Shown piece after piece: positions 27,107-37,464 of a DNA stretch of 64,000 nucleotides. This DNA is from Methylobacterium mesophilicum SR1.6/6 (GTDB lineage: Bacteria > Pseudomonadota > Alphaproteobacteria > Rhizobiales > Beijerinckiaceae), in assembly GCF_000364445.2 (NCBI RefSeq), contig NZ_CP043538.1, positions 2,735,612 to 2,799,611 of the forward strand. Direction: 5' to 3'. How positions within the stretch are numbered: the first letter of the stretch is position 1; each line of letters opens with the position of its first letter. The notes under the pieces were generated by a model, which made no database searches, was not told the origin of the DNA, and saw only the letters and a list, made by a program, of their open reading frames with translations. Position numbers and translations under genes: made by a program.

Positions 27107-27967
27107 GAGCGCCTAACAGAACCGTTTGATCTGCTTGAGGGTGATGAGGCTCGCGGCCAGGGTTGTGAAGGCCTCGTAGATGTCGCCGCGCCGCTCGTAG
27201 CGGATGGGCAGGCGGCGGAAGCGGTTGAACCAGGCATGGGTCCGCTCGACGACCCAGCGGTGACGCCCGAGCCTCTCGCTGCTCTCGATGCCTTTGCGCG
27301 CGATCCGCGGCACGATCCCGCGCGCCCGGCACTCCCGGCGTCGTGCTTTGGCATCATAGGCCTTGTCCGCGTGCAACTTGTCCGGACGATGCCGCGGGCG
27401 TCCGCGCCGCCCGTTGCGCAGGGGCGGGATGGCGTCGAGGGTCTGGGCCATCATCACGCTGTCGTGTCGGTTGGCGCCGCTCAGGCAGAAGCCGAGCGGC
27501 GTGCCGCGCGCGTCGGTGACGAGGTGGCGCTTCGTGCCCGGCTTGCCCCGATCCGTCGGGTTCGGGCCCGTGGCAGAGCCCCTTTTTTGGCCGGGACAGA
27601 CGCACTGTCCAGGCTCGCGCGGCCCCAATCGATCTCGCCCGCCGCGTGCAGGCGCTCCAGCAGGATCTGATGCAGCCGCGCCCAGACGCCTGCCGCCTGC
27701 CAGTCGCGCAGGCGGCGCCAGCAACTCATCCCGCAGCCGCAGCCCATCTCGGCGGGTAGCATCTCCCAGGGCAGGCCAGAGCGCAGCACGAACAGGATGC
27801 CGGTCAGCGCCGCACGGTTCTCGAGCGGGCGCCGCCCGCCCTTCGGACGCGGCCGGGGCGGCGGAAGAAGCGGGGCGATCTCAGTCCACAGATCGTTGGG
27901 AAGAAGGGGGCGAGCCATCCCAGCCAACGCCCGACCACACGATCCGTGCCCGTTCTGTTAGGCGCTC
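27107..27967 (-). mobile_element. Insertion sequence of IS5 family, IS427 group
   Basis: 861-base element with 16-base perfect terminal inverted repeats (GAGCGCCTAACAGAAC at 27107-27122 and its complement at 27952-27967). It is flanked by TAA on both sides (27104-27106 and 27968-27970), the T(N)A target duplication usual for this group. The transposase is encoded in two overlapping frames joined by a frameshift. The ends, the duplication and the reading frames are intact, so the insertion looks recent and possibly active. Confidence 0.93.
27113..27927 (-). CDS. IS427-group transposase made by -1 frameshift
   Basis: DDE transposase in two frames. The first (27481-27927, MARPLLPNDLWTEIAPLLPPP) holds the N-terminal DUF4096 part with GILFVLRSGLPWEMLP and LDSASVPAKK, including the first Asp. 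The second (up to stop at 27113) holds GPNPTDRGKPGTKRHLV, the second Asp in LHADKAYD and the ERLGRHRWVVERTHAW block with the catalytic Glu. The slip site is A6G4 at 27579-27588; reading back one base at AAAAAAG gives SVPAKKRGSATGPNPTDRG, the family consensus. The fused product would have about 270 residues. This is the normal expression mode for the group and not a mutation. Confidence 0.92.
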
Positions 27968-27996
27968 TAAGACGCCGACCCTCCGCCCACACTTCC

Positions 27997-28851
27997 TTAA
28001 AGACCCGGCAGCACTGCCCGCACGTGCGCGGTAAAGGCGCGCGTCAGCGGCGAGGCGTGCTGCTCCTCCAGACGGAGCGTGAGGCCGATCCGTGGAAGCG
28101 GCGGTAGTCCGTTCCCCCGCGACTCGACGCGCAGATCGGCCGGAACCGCCGACCGGGTCAGCACTGCAACGGCTTGGCCCGACCGCGCGACCGCCAGCAG
28201 CCCCGACAGGCTACCGCTCGCGTAGGCGATCCGGTAGGCGCGCCCGGCCCGCTCCAAGGCGGTGCGCGCCGCCCGATGATCGAGGGTGTCGGGATCGCCG
28301 AGGGCGAGCGGCAGCGGGTCCGGCCACGGTGCGGTGGCATCCTTCGCCGTCACCCAAACGAGTTCTTCCCGCCTCAGGATGGCGCGCTCGGCCACGCGGG
28401 GAACGGAGACCAGGGCAAGGTCGAGGCCGCCGCGTTCGAGCCGTTCTTCGAGCCGGGGCGTCGCGGCGCAGACCACGTCGATCGCCGCTGCCGGATGTTG
28501 CTGAGCGAAGCCGCGCAGGAGCACGGGCAGGAACGCTTGGGCATAATCATCCGGGCATCCGAAGCGCAGGGATCCGCTGAGGCTCCGACCCGAGAATTCG
28601 GCGAGGGCATCGTCGTGCGACGCGAGGATGCGTCGGCCATGGACGAGAAGTCGCTCGCCCTGGACGGTGAGCAGAACACCCCGGCCCGTCCGCGTCAGCA
28701 ACGGTCGGTCGATGAGTTCCTCCAGTCGCTTCATCTGCATGCTCAGCGCGGCTTGGCTTCGGCCGACCCGCTCGGCCGCCCGGCTGAGTGCACCGGTCTC
28801 CGCCACGGCGGCGAAGCTGCGCAGAAGGTCGATATCGAGGGTCCGACCCAT
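27997..28851 (-). CDS. dgdR: LysR regulator, DgdR-like
   Basis: 284 residues. The winged helix-turn-helix is LDIDLLRSFAAVAETGALSRAAERVGRSQAALSMQMKRLE, followed by the LysR substrate domain (SGSLRFGCPDDYAQAFLPVLL onward). It is divergent from a gene closely matching dialkylglycine decarboxylase. In Burkholderia, DgdR is the LysR-type repressor encoded divergently from dgdA, so the name rests on that arrangement plus family. The possible binding site is at 28865-28878. Confidence 0.82.
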   Translation of the reverse strand: MGRTLDIDLLRSFAAVAETGALSRAAERVGRSQAALSMQMKRLEELIDRPLLTRTGRGVLLTVQGERLLVHGRRILASHDDALAEFSGRSLSGSLRFGCPDDYAQAFLPVLLRGFAQQHPAAAIDVVCAATPRLEERLERGGLDLALVSVPRVAERAILRREELVWVTAKDATAPWPDPLPLALGDPDTLDHRAARTALERAGRAYRIAYASGSLSGLLAVARSGQAVAVLTRSAVPADLRVESRGNGLPPLPRIGLTLRLEEQHASPLTRAFTAHVRAVLPGL

Positions 28852-28864
28852 CAGGATCTCTGAA

Positions 28865-28878
28865 TTCTCGTTTCAGAA
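28865..28878. promoter_or_regulatory. Candidate LysR binding site between dgdR and dgdA
   Basis: TTCTCGTTTCAGAA has outer TTCT/AGAA arms and contains a T-N11-A spacing, the general LysR box pattern. It lies 13 bases upstream of the dgdR start, consistent with autoregulation. A second dyad, TAGCATGCTA, is at 28911-28920 on the dgdA side. Confidence 0.4.
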
Positions 28879-28884
28879 CTATAA

Positions 28885-30246
<1,362 letters not shown>

Positions 30247-30248
30247 GC

Positions 30249-30281
30249 GGCTTCCAAAAGGCTTCCGCAAGGCTTCCCTGG
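30249..30281. repeat. Three tandem 11-base units with GGCTTCC
   Basis: GGCTTCC recurs at 30249, 30260 and 30271, exactly 11 bases apart; the four bases after each are AAAA, GCAA and CTGG. It sits directly after the dgdA stop, between convergent genes. Probably a small slippage product. Confidence 0.5.
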
Positions 30282-30296
30282 CGCGTCCTCAAGCGC

Positions 30297-32162
30297 TCAG
30301 GCCGCCTCGATTTCAGCGCTCACGGTCAGCCACTCCTCCTCGGCGGCTGCGAGCGCGCTGGCCGCGTCCGCCCGCATCTTGGCGATCTCGCCGGCCTTGG
30401 CGGCGTTTTCGCGGAAGGCCGAGCCGTCCTCCAGGGCCGCGTCGATCTTCTGAATCGCCGCCGTCAGCTTCGCCATCCGCGCCTCGATGGCGTCGAGCCG
30501 CTTGCGCAACGGTGCCAGCGCGGCGCGGCGCTCGACGCCCGCGCGCCGCGCCTCGGCCTTCTGACCGCCGGACGGCTCGGCGTCGCGCTCCGCGTCCCGC
30601 TCCGGGCCCGACAGAACGAGGCGGCGGTAATCGTCCATGTCGCCGTCGAAGGTCTTCACGGTGCCATCCGAGACGAGCCAGAGCCGGTCGGCGCAGGCCT
30701 CGACCAGGAACCGATCGTGGGAGACCAGGATGACAGCACCCTCGTAGTCGTTGATCGCCTCGACCAGGGCCTGACGGCTCTCGATGTCGAGATGGTTGGT
30801 CGGCTCGTCGAGGATCAGGAGGTGAGGCCCGTGGAAGGCGGCGAGTCCCATCAGCAGGCGCGCCTTCTCGCCGCCTGAGAGCTTCTCCACCGGCGTGTCG
30901 GCCTTGTTGGCGCCGAAACCGAGGCGGGCTGTCGCTGAGCGCACCTTCGCCTCCGGCACGTCCGGCATCAGGGTCCGGACATGCGCGTAAGCGCTCTCGG
31001 CGGGGCGCAACTCGTCGAGCTGGTGCTGGGCGAAATAGGCCACCTCCATCTTGGAGGAGCGCTTGACCTCGCCGGCAAGCGGCCCCAGCCGACCGCCGAT
31101 CAGCTTGCAGAAGGTGGACTTGCCGTTGCCGTTGGCGCCCAGCAGCGCCACCCGGTCGTCAGGCGCGAGACTGAGATCGAGCCCGGTGAGCACGATGCGG
31201 TCGCCGTAGCCGGCCTTCACCCGCTCCATGGCGACGATCGGCGGCGACAGCGGCTTCTCCGGGCTCGGCAGATGGATCACCGGCACGTCGTCCTCGAGGA
31301 GCGCCGCGATCGGCTCCATCTTGGCGAGCCGCTTCATCCGTGACTGGGCCTGCCGCGCCTTGGTGGCCTTGGCCTTGAAGCGGTCGATGAAGCTCTGCAG
31401 ATGCGCCCGCTCGGCATCCTGCTTGGCCTTGGCCTTGGCCTGCAGGACCCGCTTCTCGGACAGCTGCTTGGCGAAGCTCGTATAGCCGCCGCGGTAAATC
31501 GTCAGCTTGCCGCGATCGAGATGGAGGATGTGGTCGACGCTGGTGTCGAGCAGGTCGCGGTCGTGGCTGATGATGATCGCCGTACGCGGGTAACGTTCCA
31601 GGTAGTCGTAGAGCCAGAGGGTGCCCTCGATGTCGAGGTAGTTGGTCGGCTCGTCGAGGAGCAGCAGGTCCGGTTCGGAGAACAGCACGGCGGCGAGCGC
31701 CACGCGCATTCGCCAACCGCCGGAAAAGTCCGAGCAGGGGCGGCCCTGGGCGGCCGCATCGAAGCCGAGACCGTGCAGGATCGCGGCCGCACGCGCCGGC
31801 GCCGAGTGAGCGTCGATATCGACAAGCCGCGTCTCGATCTCGGCCCGGCGCAGTCCGTCGGCGTGCTCAGCCTCCGCCATCAGCCGGGCGCGTTCCGTGT
31901 CGGCGGCGAGGACGACGGCGTGCAGCGTCTCGGGACCGGCCGGCGCCTCCTGCGCAACGGCACCGATCCGCATGCCCCGGGGCAGGGATACGGATTTCGC
32001 ATCCACCGGAAGGTCGCCCAGGATGGCCTTGAACAGCGTGGTCTTGCCGGCGCCGTTGCGCCCGACGAGCCCCACGCGGGCGCCCTCCGGGATCGTAAAG
32101 CTCGCCGAGTCGAGGATCAGACGGTCGCCGATGCGGTAGGAAAGGTCGTTGACGCGCAGCAT
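30297..32162 (-). CDS. ABC-F family ATPase
   Basis: 621 residues with two ABC domains and no membrane segments. The first has GRNGAGKTTLFK and a DEPTNYLDIEGTLWLYDYL block; the second has GANGNGKSTFCK, LSGGEKARLLMGLA and DEPTNHLDIESR. A charged linker lies between them and the C-terminus is a coiled coil (about 540-620), as in Uup/YheS-like proteins that act on ribosomes. I place the start at the ATG at 32162 (MLRVNDLSYRIGDR), because the first ABC strand begins there; a longer reading from 32219 adds 19 residues without family character. The gene is convergent with dgdA. Confidence 0.93.
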   Translation of the reverse strand: MLRVNDLSYRIGDRLILDSASFTIPEGARVGLVGRNGAGKTTLFKAILGDLPVDAKSVSLPRGMRIGAVAQEAPAGPETLHAVVLAADTERARLMAEAEHADGLRRAEIETRLVDIDAHSAPARAAAILHGLGFDAAAQGRPCSDFSGGWRMRVALAAVLFSEPDLLLLDEPTNYLDIEGTLWLYDYLERYPRTAIIISHDRDLLDTSVDHILHLDRGKLTIYRGGYTSFAKQLSEKRVLQAKAKAKQDAERAHLQSFIDRFKAKATKARQAQSRMKRLAKMEPIAALLEDDVPVIHLPSPEKPLSPPIVAMERVKAGYGDRIVLTGLDLSLAPDDRVALLGANGNGKSTFCKLIGGRLGPLAGEVKRSSKMEVAYFAQHQLDELRPAESAYAHVRTLMPDVPEAKVRSATARLGFGANKADTPVEKLSGGEKARLLMGLAAFHGPHLLILDEPTNHLDIESRQALVEAINDYEGAVILVSHDRFLVEACADRLWLVSDGTVKTFDGDMDDYRRLVLSGPERDAERDAEPSGGQKAEARRAGVERRAALAPLRKRLDAIEARMAKLTAAIQKIDAALEDGSAFRENAAKAGEIAKMRADAASALAAAEEEWLTVSAEIEAA

Positions 32163-32482
32163 GGCGGCGTTCTGGCCGTCCGGACGCGGCGAGGCAAGCG
32201 CGGCCTGCGTGCCGGCCATCTGCGCCGATCAACAAGCAGTCGTAGGGGATCGGTCTCTGTTGATCGATCTAAAAGCGATGCAAAAGCCGGCATTTTAACG
32301 GAATGGCATCAAAGCCGCTTCAGTATCGCGCATCAAGCCTGCGGTCCAACCGCGGTGGTCGTCCCCTGGGTACGAATGCGGACGCAGGCGGATCAGTATT
32401 GCGTCTCGGCGCGCCGTTGGGTGGGCGCGCCGCAGCCTGCGGTATCGTGCGCTCGGGGGGGGCGGACGACGGGAGCGAAATC
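32163..32482. other. Intergenic stretch between abcF and HD-GYP genes
   Basis: 320 bases between divergent genes. It contains a run of eight G near 32455 and a moderately AT-rich segment at 32235-32340 that may hold promoters. The frame of the HD-GYP gene is open through part of it but without family sequence. Confidence 0.35.
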
Positions 32483-33544
32483 TTGGGCCGGACCCTGATC
32501 CTCACCGACGACCTCAGCCGCGGCGAGCGGCTCGCCCGCAGCCTCGGCGCGGTCGGGTCAGCGACGCTCCACGACCTCTACGGCGATGCCGCGCCGCCCG
32601 CAGGCGCCACGCTGATCATCAGCGACGTCAGTGCGCTGACGTCCGAGTCCGTGCGCCGTCTGCGCCAAGCCCTCGCGGTGGCGCGCGGCACCGGTACGCC
32701 CTTCCTGCATCTGGTCCACGGCAACCTGGAGCGCGGCGAGATCCAGGCCACGGCCCTGGGGGCGACCCGGGCCCTGCCGGCCTCTGTGGCCGGGGCCATG
32801 CTGCTCAACGCCGTCGCGTCCCTGACCGGCGAGCCGTCGGGTCGGACGGCCGCTATCCCGCGGGAAGGAATCGAAGGCGCGCGGACAGCCTTCGCCGCCA
32901 TCTTCCGTGCCGATCGCTGCCCTGAGCCGGCGATCGTCGAGTCCGGGGCTGTCCTGGTCAATCGCGCGGTCCGCGAGGCCAAAATCCGGGATTGGCTTGC
33001 CGTGGTGGCGAAGTTCGATGACGTAACCCACCGCCATTGCCTGAGCGTCGCCGGTTTGGCGGCGGCCTTCGCGCGCCAACTCGGGCTCAACGAATCCGAC
33101 TCGAACTTTCTGATCAAGGGCGCGCTGCTCCACGACATCGGCAAGGCCAAGATCCCGCTCGCCATCCTGAACAAGCCGGCCCCACTGACGCCGGAGGAAC
33201 GGGTCGAGATGGCCCGCCATCCGGTTCTCGGACACGGCATGCTCCTCGGAGGGGGTTACGATGCGCTGACCCTGGCGGTGGTCCGCTCCCACCATGAGTA
33301 CCTCGATGGCACCGGCTATCCGGATAAGCTCTGCGGCAAGGAGATCCCGGATCTCGTCCGGCTGATCACGATCTGCGACATCTTCGCGGCGCTCATTGAG
33401 GCCCGACCCTACAAGGCGCCGAAAGCCGCTGGCGAGGCCTACGCGATCCTGAAGACCATGGAGGCCAAGCTCGACGGCGACCTCGTGCGCGCATTCGGAG
33501 GCGTCGCGCTCGCCTGTGAGACGCCACTCCGGGTTTCGGCCTGA
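32483..33544 (+). CDS. HD-GYP domain protein (putative c-di-GMP phosphodiesterase)
   Basis: 353 residues. The C-terminal HD-GYP domain has HDIGK (His217-Asp218), HRHCLSVAGLAAAFARQLG before it, and HHEYLDGTGYP from 270, the full family signature for hydrolysing cyclic di-GMP. The N-terminal 150 residues (TLILTDDLSRGERLARSLG, LIISDVS) look like a degenerate receiver domain: the phosphoacceptor region is ISDVS but other conserved residues are weak. I place the start at the TTG at 32483, with GGGAG seven bases before it; no in-frame ATG fits. Confidence 0.85.
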   Translation: MGRTLILTDDLSRGERLARSLGAVGSATLHDLYGDAAPPAGATLIISDVSALTSESVRRLRQALAVARGTGTPFLHLVHGNLERGEIQATALGATRALPASVAGAMLLNAVASLTGEPSGRTAAIPREGIEGARTAFAAIFRADRCPEPAIVESGAVLVNRAVREAKIRDWLAVVAKFDDVTHRHCLSVAGLAAAFARQLGLNESDSNFLIKGALLHDIGKAKIPLAILNKPAPLTPEERVEMARHPVLGHGMLLGGGYDALTLAVVRSHHEYLDGTGYPDKLCGKEIPDLVRLITICDIFAALIEARPYKAPKAAGEAYAILKTMEAKLDGDLVRAFGGVALACETPLRVSA

Positions 33545-33563
33545 CGGATCCGTTCGCCCGCGT

Positions 33564-34478
33564 TCAGATGAGCTCCCAGGCCCCTTCGTCCTCCATCAGG
33601 GCGGCCACGAGGGCGTGGTTCAGTTCGTGCCCGGTGTGCAGGGCGGTCACTCGCCCTTCGATGGGGTGTCCCGTCAAAGCCAAATCACCGATCAGGTCGA
33701 GGATACGGTGCCGCACCGGCTCACCCGGCACCTGCATCCCGCCAAGCACGCGCCCCCGGACGAGCAGCGCCGCCGAGCGGGGAGAGACGCCCTGCAGGAA
33801 GTCCCTGCGCGCGAAGTATCCGTAGGCACGTCCGGCCATGGCCCGGACGTAGCGGCCGAAGCTGCGTGCCGGGGCGATCTCTCGCTCGAAGCTCTCCGGG
33901 GTTATGGCGCCCGACCAGTCGATCGCACCGAAATGGGCGAGGGCGATGTGACCTGTCACGTGGAAGCCCGGACCGGGCTCGATCCGGAGGAGGCGCTGCC
34001 CCCGCTCCACCGAGACGGCACGGCGGACCTTGATCACGCGGCAGGTCGGCGCCTGCTCGCTCCGACCCGCCGCCTGGATCGCTTGGCACCAGGGCGCAGC
34101 GCTGCCATCGAAGATCGGCAACTCGTCCGCGTCGATCTCGGCCAGGACGTTGTCGACCTGCAGAGCGCTCAGGGACGCCATCAGGTGCTCGATCGTCCGG
34201 ACGAGCACGCCCTCGCGCCGGATCGCCGACGAGAGCGGCTGCGATTCTCGGTGATGCCAGCGTGCGGGCACGTCGACGACGCGGCCGTCCTCGAGGTGGC
34301 GACGGAAGACGATGCCGTGATCCGCCGGCGCCGGGCTGACCCGCACGGTGGCGTAACGTCCGGAATGCAGGCTGCGCCCGGACCGTTCGAACGGCGCCGC
34401 GAGCGTGGCCTGCCGCCGCGGCGATGCTATCGTTTTACAGGGTGCGTGCCCCGCGAAGGTGATCTCGTCTGCCATCAT
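33564..34478 (-). CDS. LpxC-like UDP-3-O-acyl-GlcNAc deacetylase
   Basis: 304 residues. The zinc deacetylase signatures are present: SLHSG near the N-terminus, TIEHLMASLSAL (first zinc His plus catalytic Glu), IFDGSAAPW, ARSFG, RHRILDLIGDLAL (second His and the Asp) and GHELNHALV (general acid His). This enzyme makes the committed step of lipid A synthesis. Two features suggest a paralogue: it is not in the division/cell-wall cluster next to ftsZ, where alphaproteobacterial lpxC normally sits, and the N-terminal motif RQATLAAPFERSGRSLHSG differs from the usual RQRTLK...GVGLHSG. Whether it deacetylates lipid A precursor or another sugar nucleotide is open. Confidence 0.85.
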   Translation of the reverse strand: MMADEITFAGHAPCKTIASPRRQATLAAPFERSGRSLHSGRYATVRVSPAPADHGIVFRRHLEDGRVVDVPARWHHRESQPLSSAIRREGVLVRTIEHLMASLSALQVDNVLAEIDADELPIFDGSAAPWCQAIQAAGRSEQAPTCRVIKVRRAVSVERGQRLLRIEPGPGFHVTGHIALAHFGAIDWSGAITPESFEREIAPARSFGRYVRAMAGRAYGYFARRDFLQGVSPRSAALLVRGRVLGGMQVPGEPVRHRILDLIGDLALTGHPIEGRVTALHTGHELNHALVAALMEDEGAWELI

Positions 34479-34719
34479 GGCCGCGCCCCCACGCGGCGCT
34501 TGGGCTTATCGCCGATTCCAGATCCACGCTAATAAACTCCTGTTCAGCCAAGCGCGGCTTGACCGCTCTGCCTGCGCCCGTCACGATCGCGGCCGCCCGG
34601 CCGATCGAGCAGCGCAGCGGCGATGCTCGGATTTCCAGTGCGGGCTGCTCCCGTCCCCCATCTGCTGGCCGGCACCCGTCAGGGCAGGGACGGAGGCCGG
34701 AGTTGAGGGGACACGACTG

Positions 34720-35406
34720 ATGGCGCGGCTGGGCACGATACCCTTCTTCAAGGACCCGGGCATCGAGCTCAGCACCTTCGAACCCCGCTGCCACTGGCGG
34801 CGGTTCGACGAGAACGAGGTCCTAGTCGACTTCGACGACATTTCCACGGACGTCTACTTCATTGCCTCCGGCGAGGTCCGCATCCTGAACCGCACGCAGT
34901 CGGGCAAGGAGGTGATCCTCGGGGAGATGCGCGGCGGCGCCTTTTTCGGCGAGCTGGCGGCGATCGACGGGATCGGCCGCTCGGCCAACGTCACGGCGCT
35001 CACCCGCGGCGATGTGTGCGTGGTACCCGCCGCCGTGTTCCGTCAGATGGTCTTCGCGTCCGAGGTGATCGCCGACCGGCTGTTCAGGCTGCTCGCCAAG
35101 CGCGTGCGCGAGCTGAACACCCGGCTGATGGAGCACGCGCTGCTCGACCTGAAGCACCGCCTCTACGCCGAGCTGCTGCGCCTGTCGGTTCCACGCGCCG
35201 GCGCCTCGGGTGAACGGGTCGTGTCGCCTCCGCCCTACCATCACGTGCTCGCCGCCCGGATCGGCTGCCGCCGCGAGCAGGTCACGCGGGAGTTTACCGC
35301 GATGGCCGCGGAGGGGCTGGTCGACCGCACCCGCGGCGCACTCGTGCTGCGCCGGCCCGACCTTCTGGAAGCGCGCGTCGCCGAGGCGTTGCGCGAGGAT
35401 TCCTGA
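34720..35406 (+). CDS. Crp/Fnr family transcriptional regulator
   Basis: 228 residues. The cyclic-nucleotide-like domain (about 20-130) has VYFIASGEVRILNRTQSGKEVILGEMRGGAFFGELAAIDG. The C-terminal winged helix (about 150-228) has the recognition segment AARIGCRREQVTREFTAMAAEGLVDR. No Cys cluster for an Fnr-type Fe-S centre is seen, so a nucleotide ligand or none is likelier. GAGGGG lies ahead of the ATG at 34720. The ABC transporter gene follows after four bases, so this regulator may head or control that operon. Confidence 0.9.
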   Translation: MARLGTIPFFKDPGIELSTFEPRCHWRRFDENEVLVDFDDISTDVYFIASGEVRILNRTQSGKEVILGEMRGGAFFGELAAIDGIGRSANVTALTRGDVCVVPAAVFRQMVFASEVIADRLFRLLAKRVRELNTRLMEHALLDLKHRLYAELLRLSVPRAGASGERVVSPPPYHHVLAARIGCRREQVTREFTAMAAEGLVDRTRGALVLRRPDLLEARVAEALREDS

Positions 35407-35410
35407 TCCC

Positions 35411-36469
35411 TTGACCGGCGCGCCGCCGCCGCGCCTGCGGCTTCAGGATCTGACCAAGCAGTTCGGCACGCACACGGCCGTCGATGCCGTCACGCTGGAT
35501 CTCGAGCCCGCGGAGTTCTTCTGCCTCCTCGGACCGTCCGGCTGCGGCAAGAGCACCTTGCTGCGCATGATCGCCGGGTTCGACATTCCGAGCGCGGGGC
35601 GCATCCTCCTGGGCAGTGCAGACCTGACCGGGCTCCCGCCGCACCGGCGGCCGGTGAACATGATGTTTCAATCCTACGCCCTGTTCCCGCACATGAGCGT
35701 GGCGGGCAATGTTGGTTACGGACTCAAGGGCCTAGGCCGGACGGCCGCGGCCGAGCGGGTCGGCGATCTCCTCCGGCTGGTCCGTCTGGACGGTTTCGGC
35801 GACCGACGGCCCGAGACGCTCTCGGGCGGTCAGCGTCAGCGGGTTGCCCTCGCCCGTGCCCTCGCCCGCGAGCCCAAGCTGCTGCTCCTCGACGAGCCGC
35901 TCGGCGCGCTGGACCGTGGCCTGCGGGAGGAGACCCAGGGCGAACTGCGCGCCGTGCAGCGCCGGCTCGGCACCGCCTTCGTGGTCGTCACCCACGATCC
36001 GGAGGAGGCGATGATGCTCGCCGACCGGATCGGCGTGATGGAGGCGGGCCGCCTCGTTCAGGTCGGAAAGCCGGCTGACCTCTATCGCCGACCGGCGAGC
36101 CGCTTCGTGGCGGGCCTGCTCGGGGACGTGAACCTGATCCGGGGACACCTCGGGCCGGAGGAGCCGGGGGGCGTCCGGGCGGTCCAGACCGTGCACGGCA
36201 CGGTGCGCGGCGTGGCGACGACGACCCTGGAGGAGGGTGCGTCGGTCGTCGTGGCGGTCCGGCCGGAGGATCTTGTCCTCGGGTCCGATGGGCTTCCCGT
36301 GGTCATCGCCGACGCCCTGTTTCTGGGCGACCGCGTGCGCCGGACGCTGCGTCTGCCGGACGGGACCGCCCTGCGGGCGAGCGGGCGCCCCGACGCCGTG
36401 GATGGGGCCTCAGGCTCGGAATCGCGCGTCAATTTCGATCCCCAGGCCGCGGTGATCCTTCCGGCATGA
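35411..36469 (+). CDS. ABC transporter ATP-binding protein, PotA-like
   Basis: 352 residues. Walker A GPSGCGKS at 41-48, Q-loop FQSYALFPHMSV, signature LSGGQRQRVALARAL, Walker B LLLLDEPLGALD and the His-switch VVVTHDPEEAM. A C-terminal TOBE-like domain (about 260-350) includes VAVRPEDL. This pattern is that of spermidine/putrescine or related Opp-independent importers. I set the start at the TTG at 35411, directly after the Crp/Fnr stop, since LTKQFGTH follows at the right distance and upstream sequence is that regulator read in another frame. The permease gene overlaps by four bases. Confidence 0.9.
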   Translation: MTGAPPPRLRLQDLTKQFGTHTAVDAVTLDLEPAEFFCLLGPSGCGKSTLLRMIAGFDIPSAGRILLGSADLTGLPPHRRPVNMMFQSYALFPHMSVAGNVGYGLKGLGRTAAAERVGDLLRLVRLDGFGDRRPETLSGGQRQRVALARALAREPKLLLLDEPLGALDRGLREETQGELRAVQRRLGTAFVVVTHDPEEAMMLADRIGVMEAGRLVQVGKPADLYRRPASRFVAGLLGDVNLIRGHLGPEEPGGVRAVQTVHGTVRGVATTTLEEGASVVVAVRPEDLVLGSDGLPVVIADALFLGDRVRRTLRLPDGTALRASGRPDAVDGASGSESRVNFDPQAAVILPA

Positions 36470-37464
36470 CGGCGCCCGATCATGCGAAAGTCCAGACCGC
36501 ACCCGCGGCGACGAACCGGCTCGCGCAACCCGAACCGCCTCCCATGACCCGCCCGAGATCCGGCCGCGGCTTCGCCCGGCTGGTGCGGCTCCCGCCCTTC
36601 GCGTGGCTGTCGGTCTTCTTCCTCGTGCCCTTCGCGATCACGCTGAAGATCAGTCTGTCGGAGCCGGCCACGGCGATCCCGCCCTATCTGCCGGTGCTCG
36701 ACTGGCGCGCCGGCCTTGAGGGCTGGTCGTCGTTCCTCGAAGCTCTGGACTTCGACAACTACGCGACCCTCTACGCCGATCCGCTCTACCGCGACGCTGC
36801 CCTCGGCTCGCTGACCTACGCCGCGGTGGCGAGCCTGATCCTCGTCGCCCTCGGCATCCCGCTCGCCTACGCCCTGGCCCGCTCGCCCGCCCGTTGGCAG
36901 CCGCTCCTCGTCGCCCTCGTCGTCGTGCCGTTCTGGACGAGCTTCCTCATCCGAATCTACGCCTGGATCGCGATCCTGAAGCCCGAGGGACTGCTGAATC
37001 TGGTCTTGCTGCGGCTCGGCCTCATCGCCGAGCCGTTGACGATCCTCAACACCGACGCCGCGATCCTCATCGGCCTCGTCTACGCCTACCTGCCCTTCAT
37101 GGTGCTGCCGCTTTACGCGGTCATGAACCGGCTCGATCCCACGTTGCGTGAAGCCGCGGCCGACCTCGGCGCCTCGCCGACCCGGGTGTTCTGGAGCGTG
37201 ACCCTGCCACTCAGCCTGCCGGGGATCCTGGCGGGCGCCGGGCTCTGCTTCATCCCGATGGTTGGCGAGTTCGTCATTCCGGACCTCCTCGGCGGCTCGG
37301 AGACGCTAATGCTCGGCCGGGTGCTCTGGACTGAGTTCTTCTCCAATCGCGACTGGCCCCTGGCCTCCGCGGTCGCGGTCCTCATCCTCGGCATCGTGAT
37401 CGGACCGGTGGTGCTGTTCCGCGACAGCCTGCGCGCCGGCAAGACCGAGGACGGTCGGCCATGA
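36466..37464 (+). CDS. ABC transporter permease, PotB/PotH-like
   Basis: 332 residues, six to seven membrane segments. The EAA loop for contact with the ATPase is LREAAADLGASPTRVFWSVTLPLSLPG. The N-terminal 40 residues are hydrophilic and Pro-rich, longer than usual for PotB; an internal ATG at 36544 would give a normal N-terminus. It overlaps both neighbours by four bases, so the importer is one transcription unit. Confidence 0.9.
   Translation: MTAPDHAKVQTAPAATNRLAQPEPPPMTRPRSGRGFARLVRLPPFAWLSVFFLVPFAITLKISLSEPATAIPPYLPVLDWRAGLEGWSSFLEALDFDNYATLYADPLYRDAALGSLTYAAVASLILVALGIPLAYALARSPARWQPLLVALVVVPFWTSFLIRIYAWIAILKPEGLLNLVLLRLGLIAEPLTILNTDAAILIGLVYAYLPFMVLPLYAVMNRLDPTLREAAADLGASPTRVFWSVTLPLSLPGILAGAGLCFIPMVGEFVIPDLLGGSETLMLGRVLWTEFFSNRDWPLASAVAVLILGIVIGPVVLFRDSLRAGKTEDGRP

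Noticed and set aside
27113..27927. Transposase broken by a disabling frameshift
   Set aside because: The two frames overlap at an A6G4 slip site in the arrangement normal for this group, and the fused product is complete.
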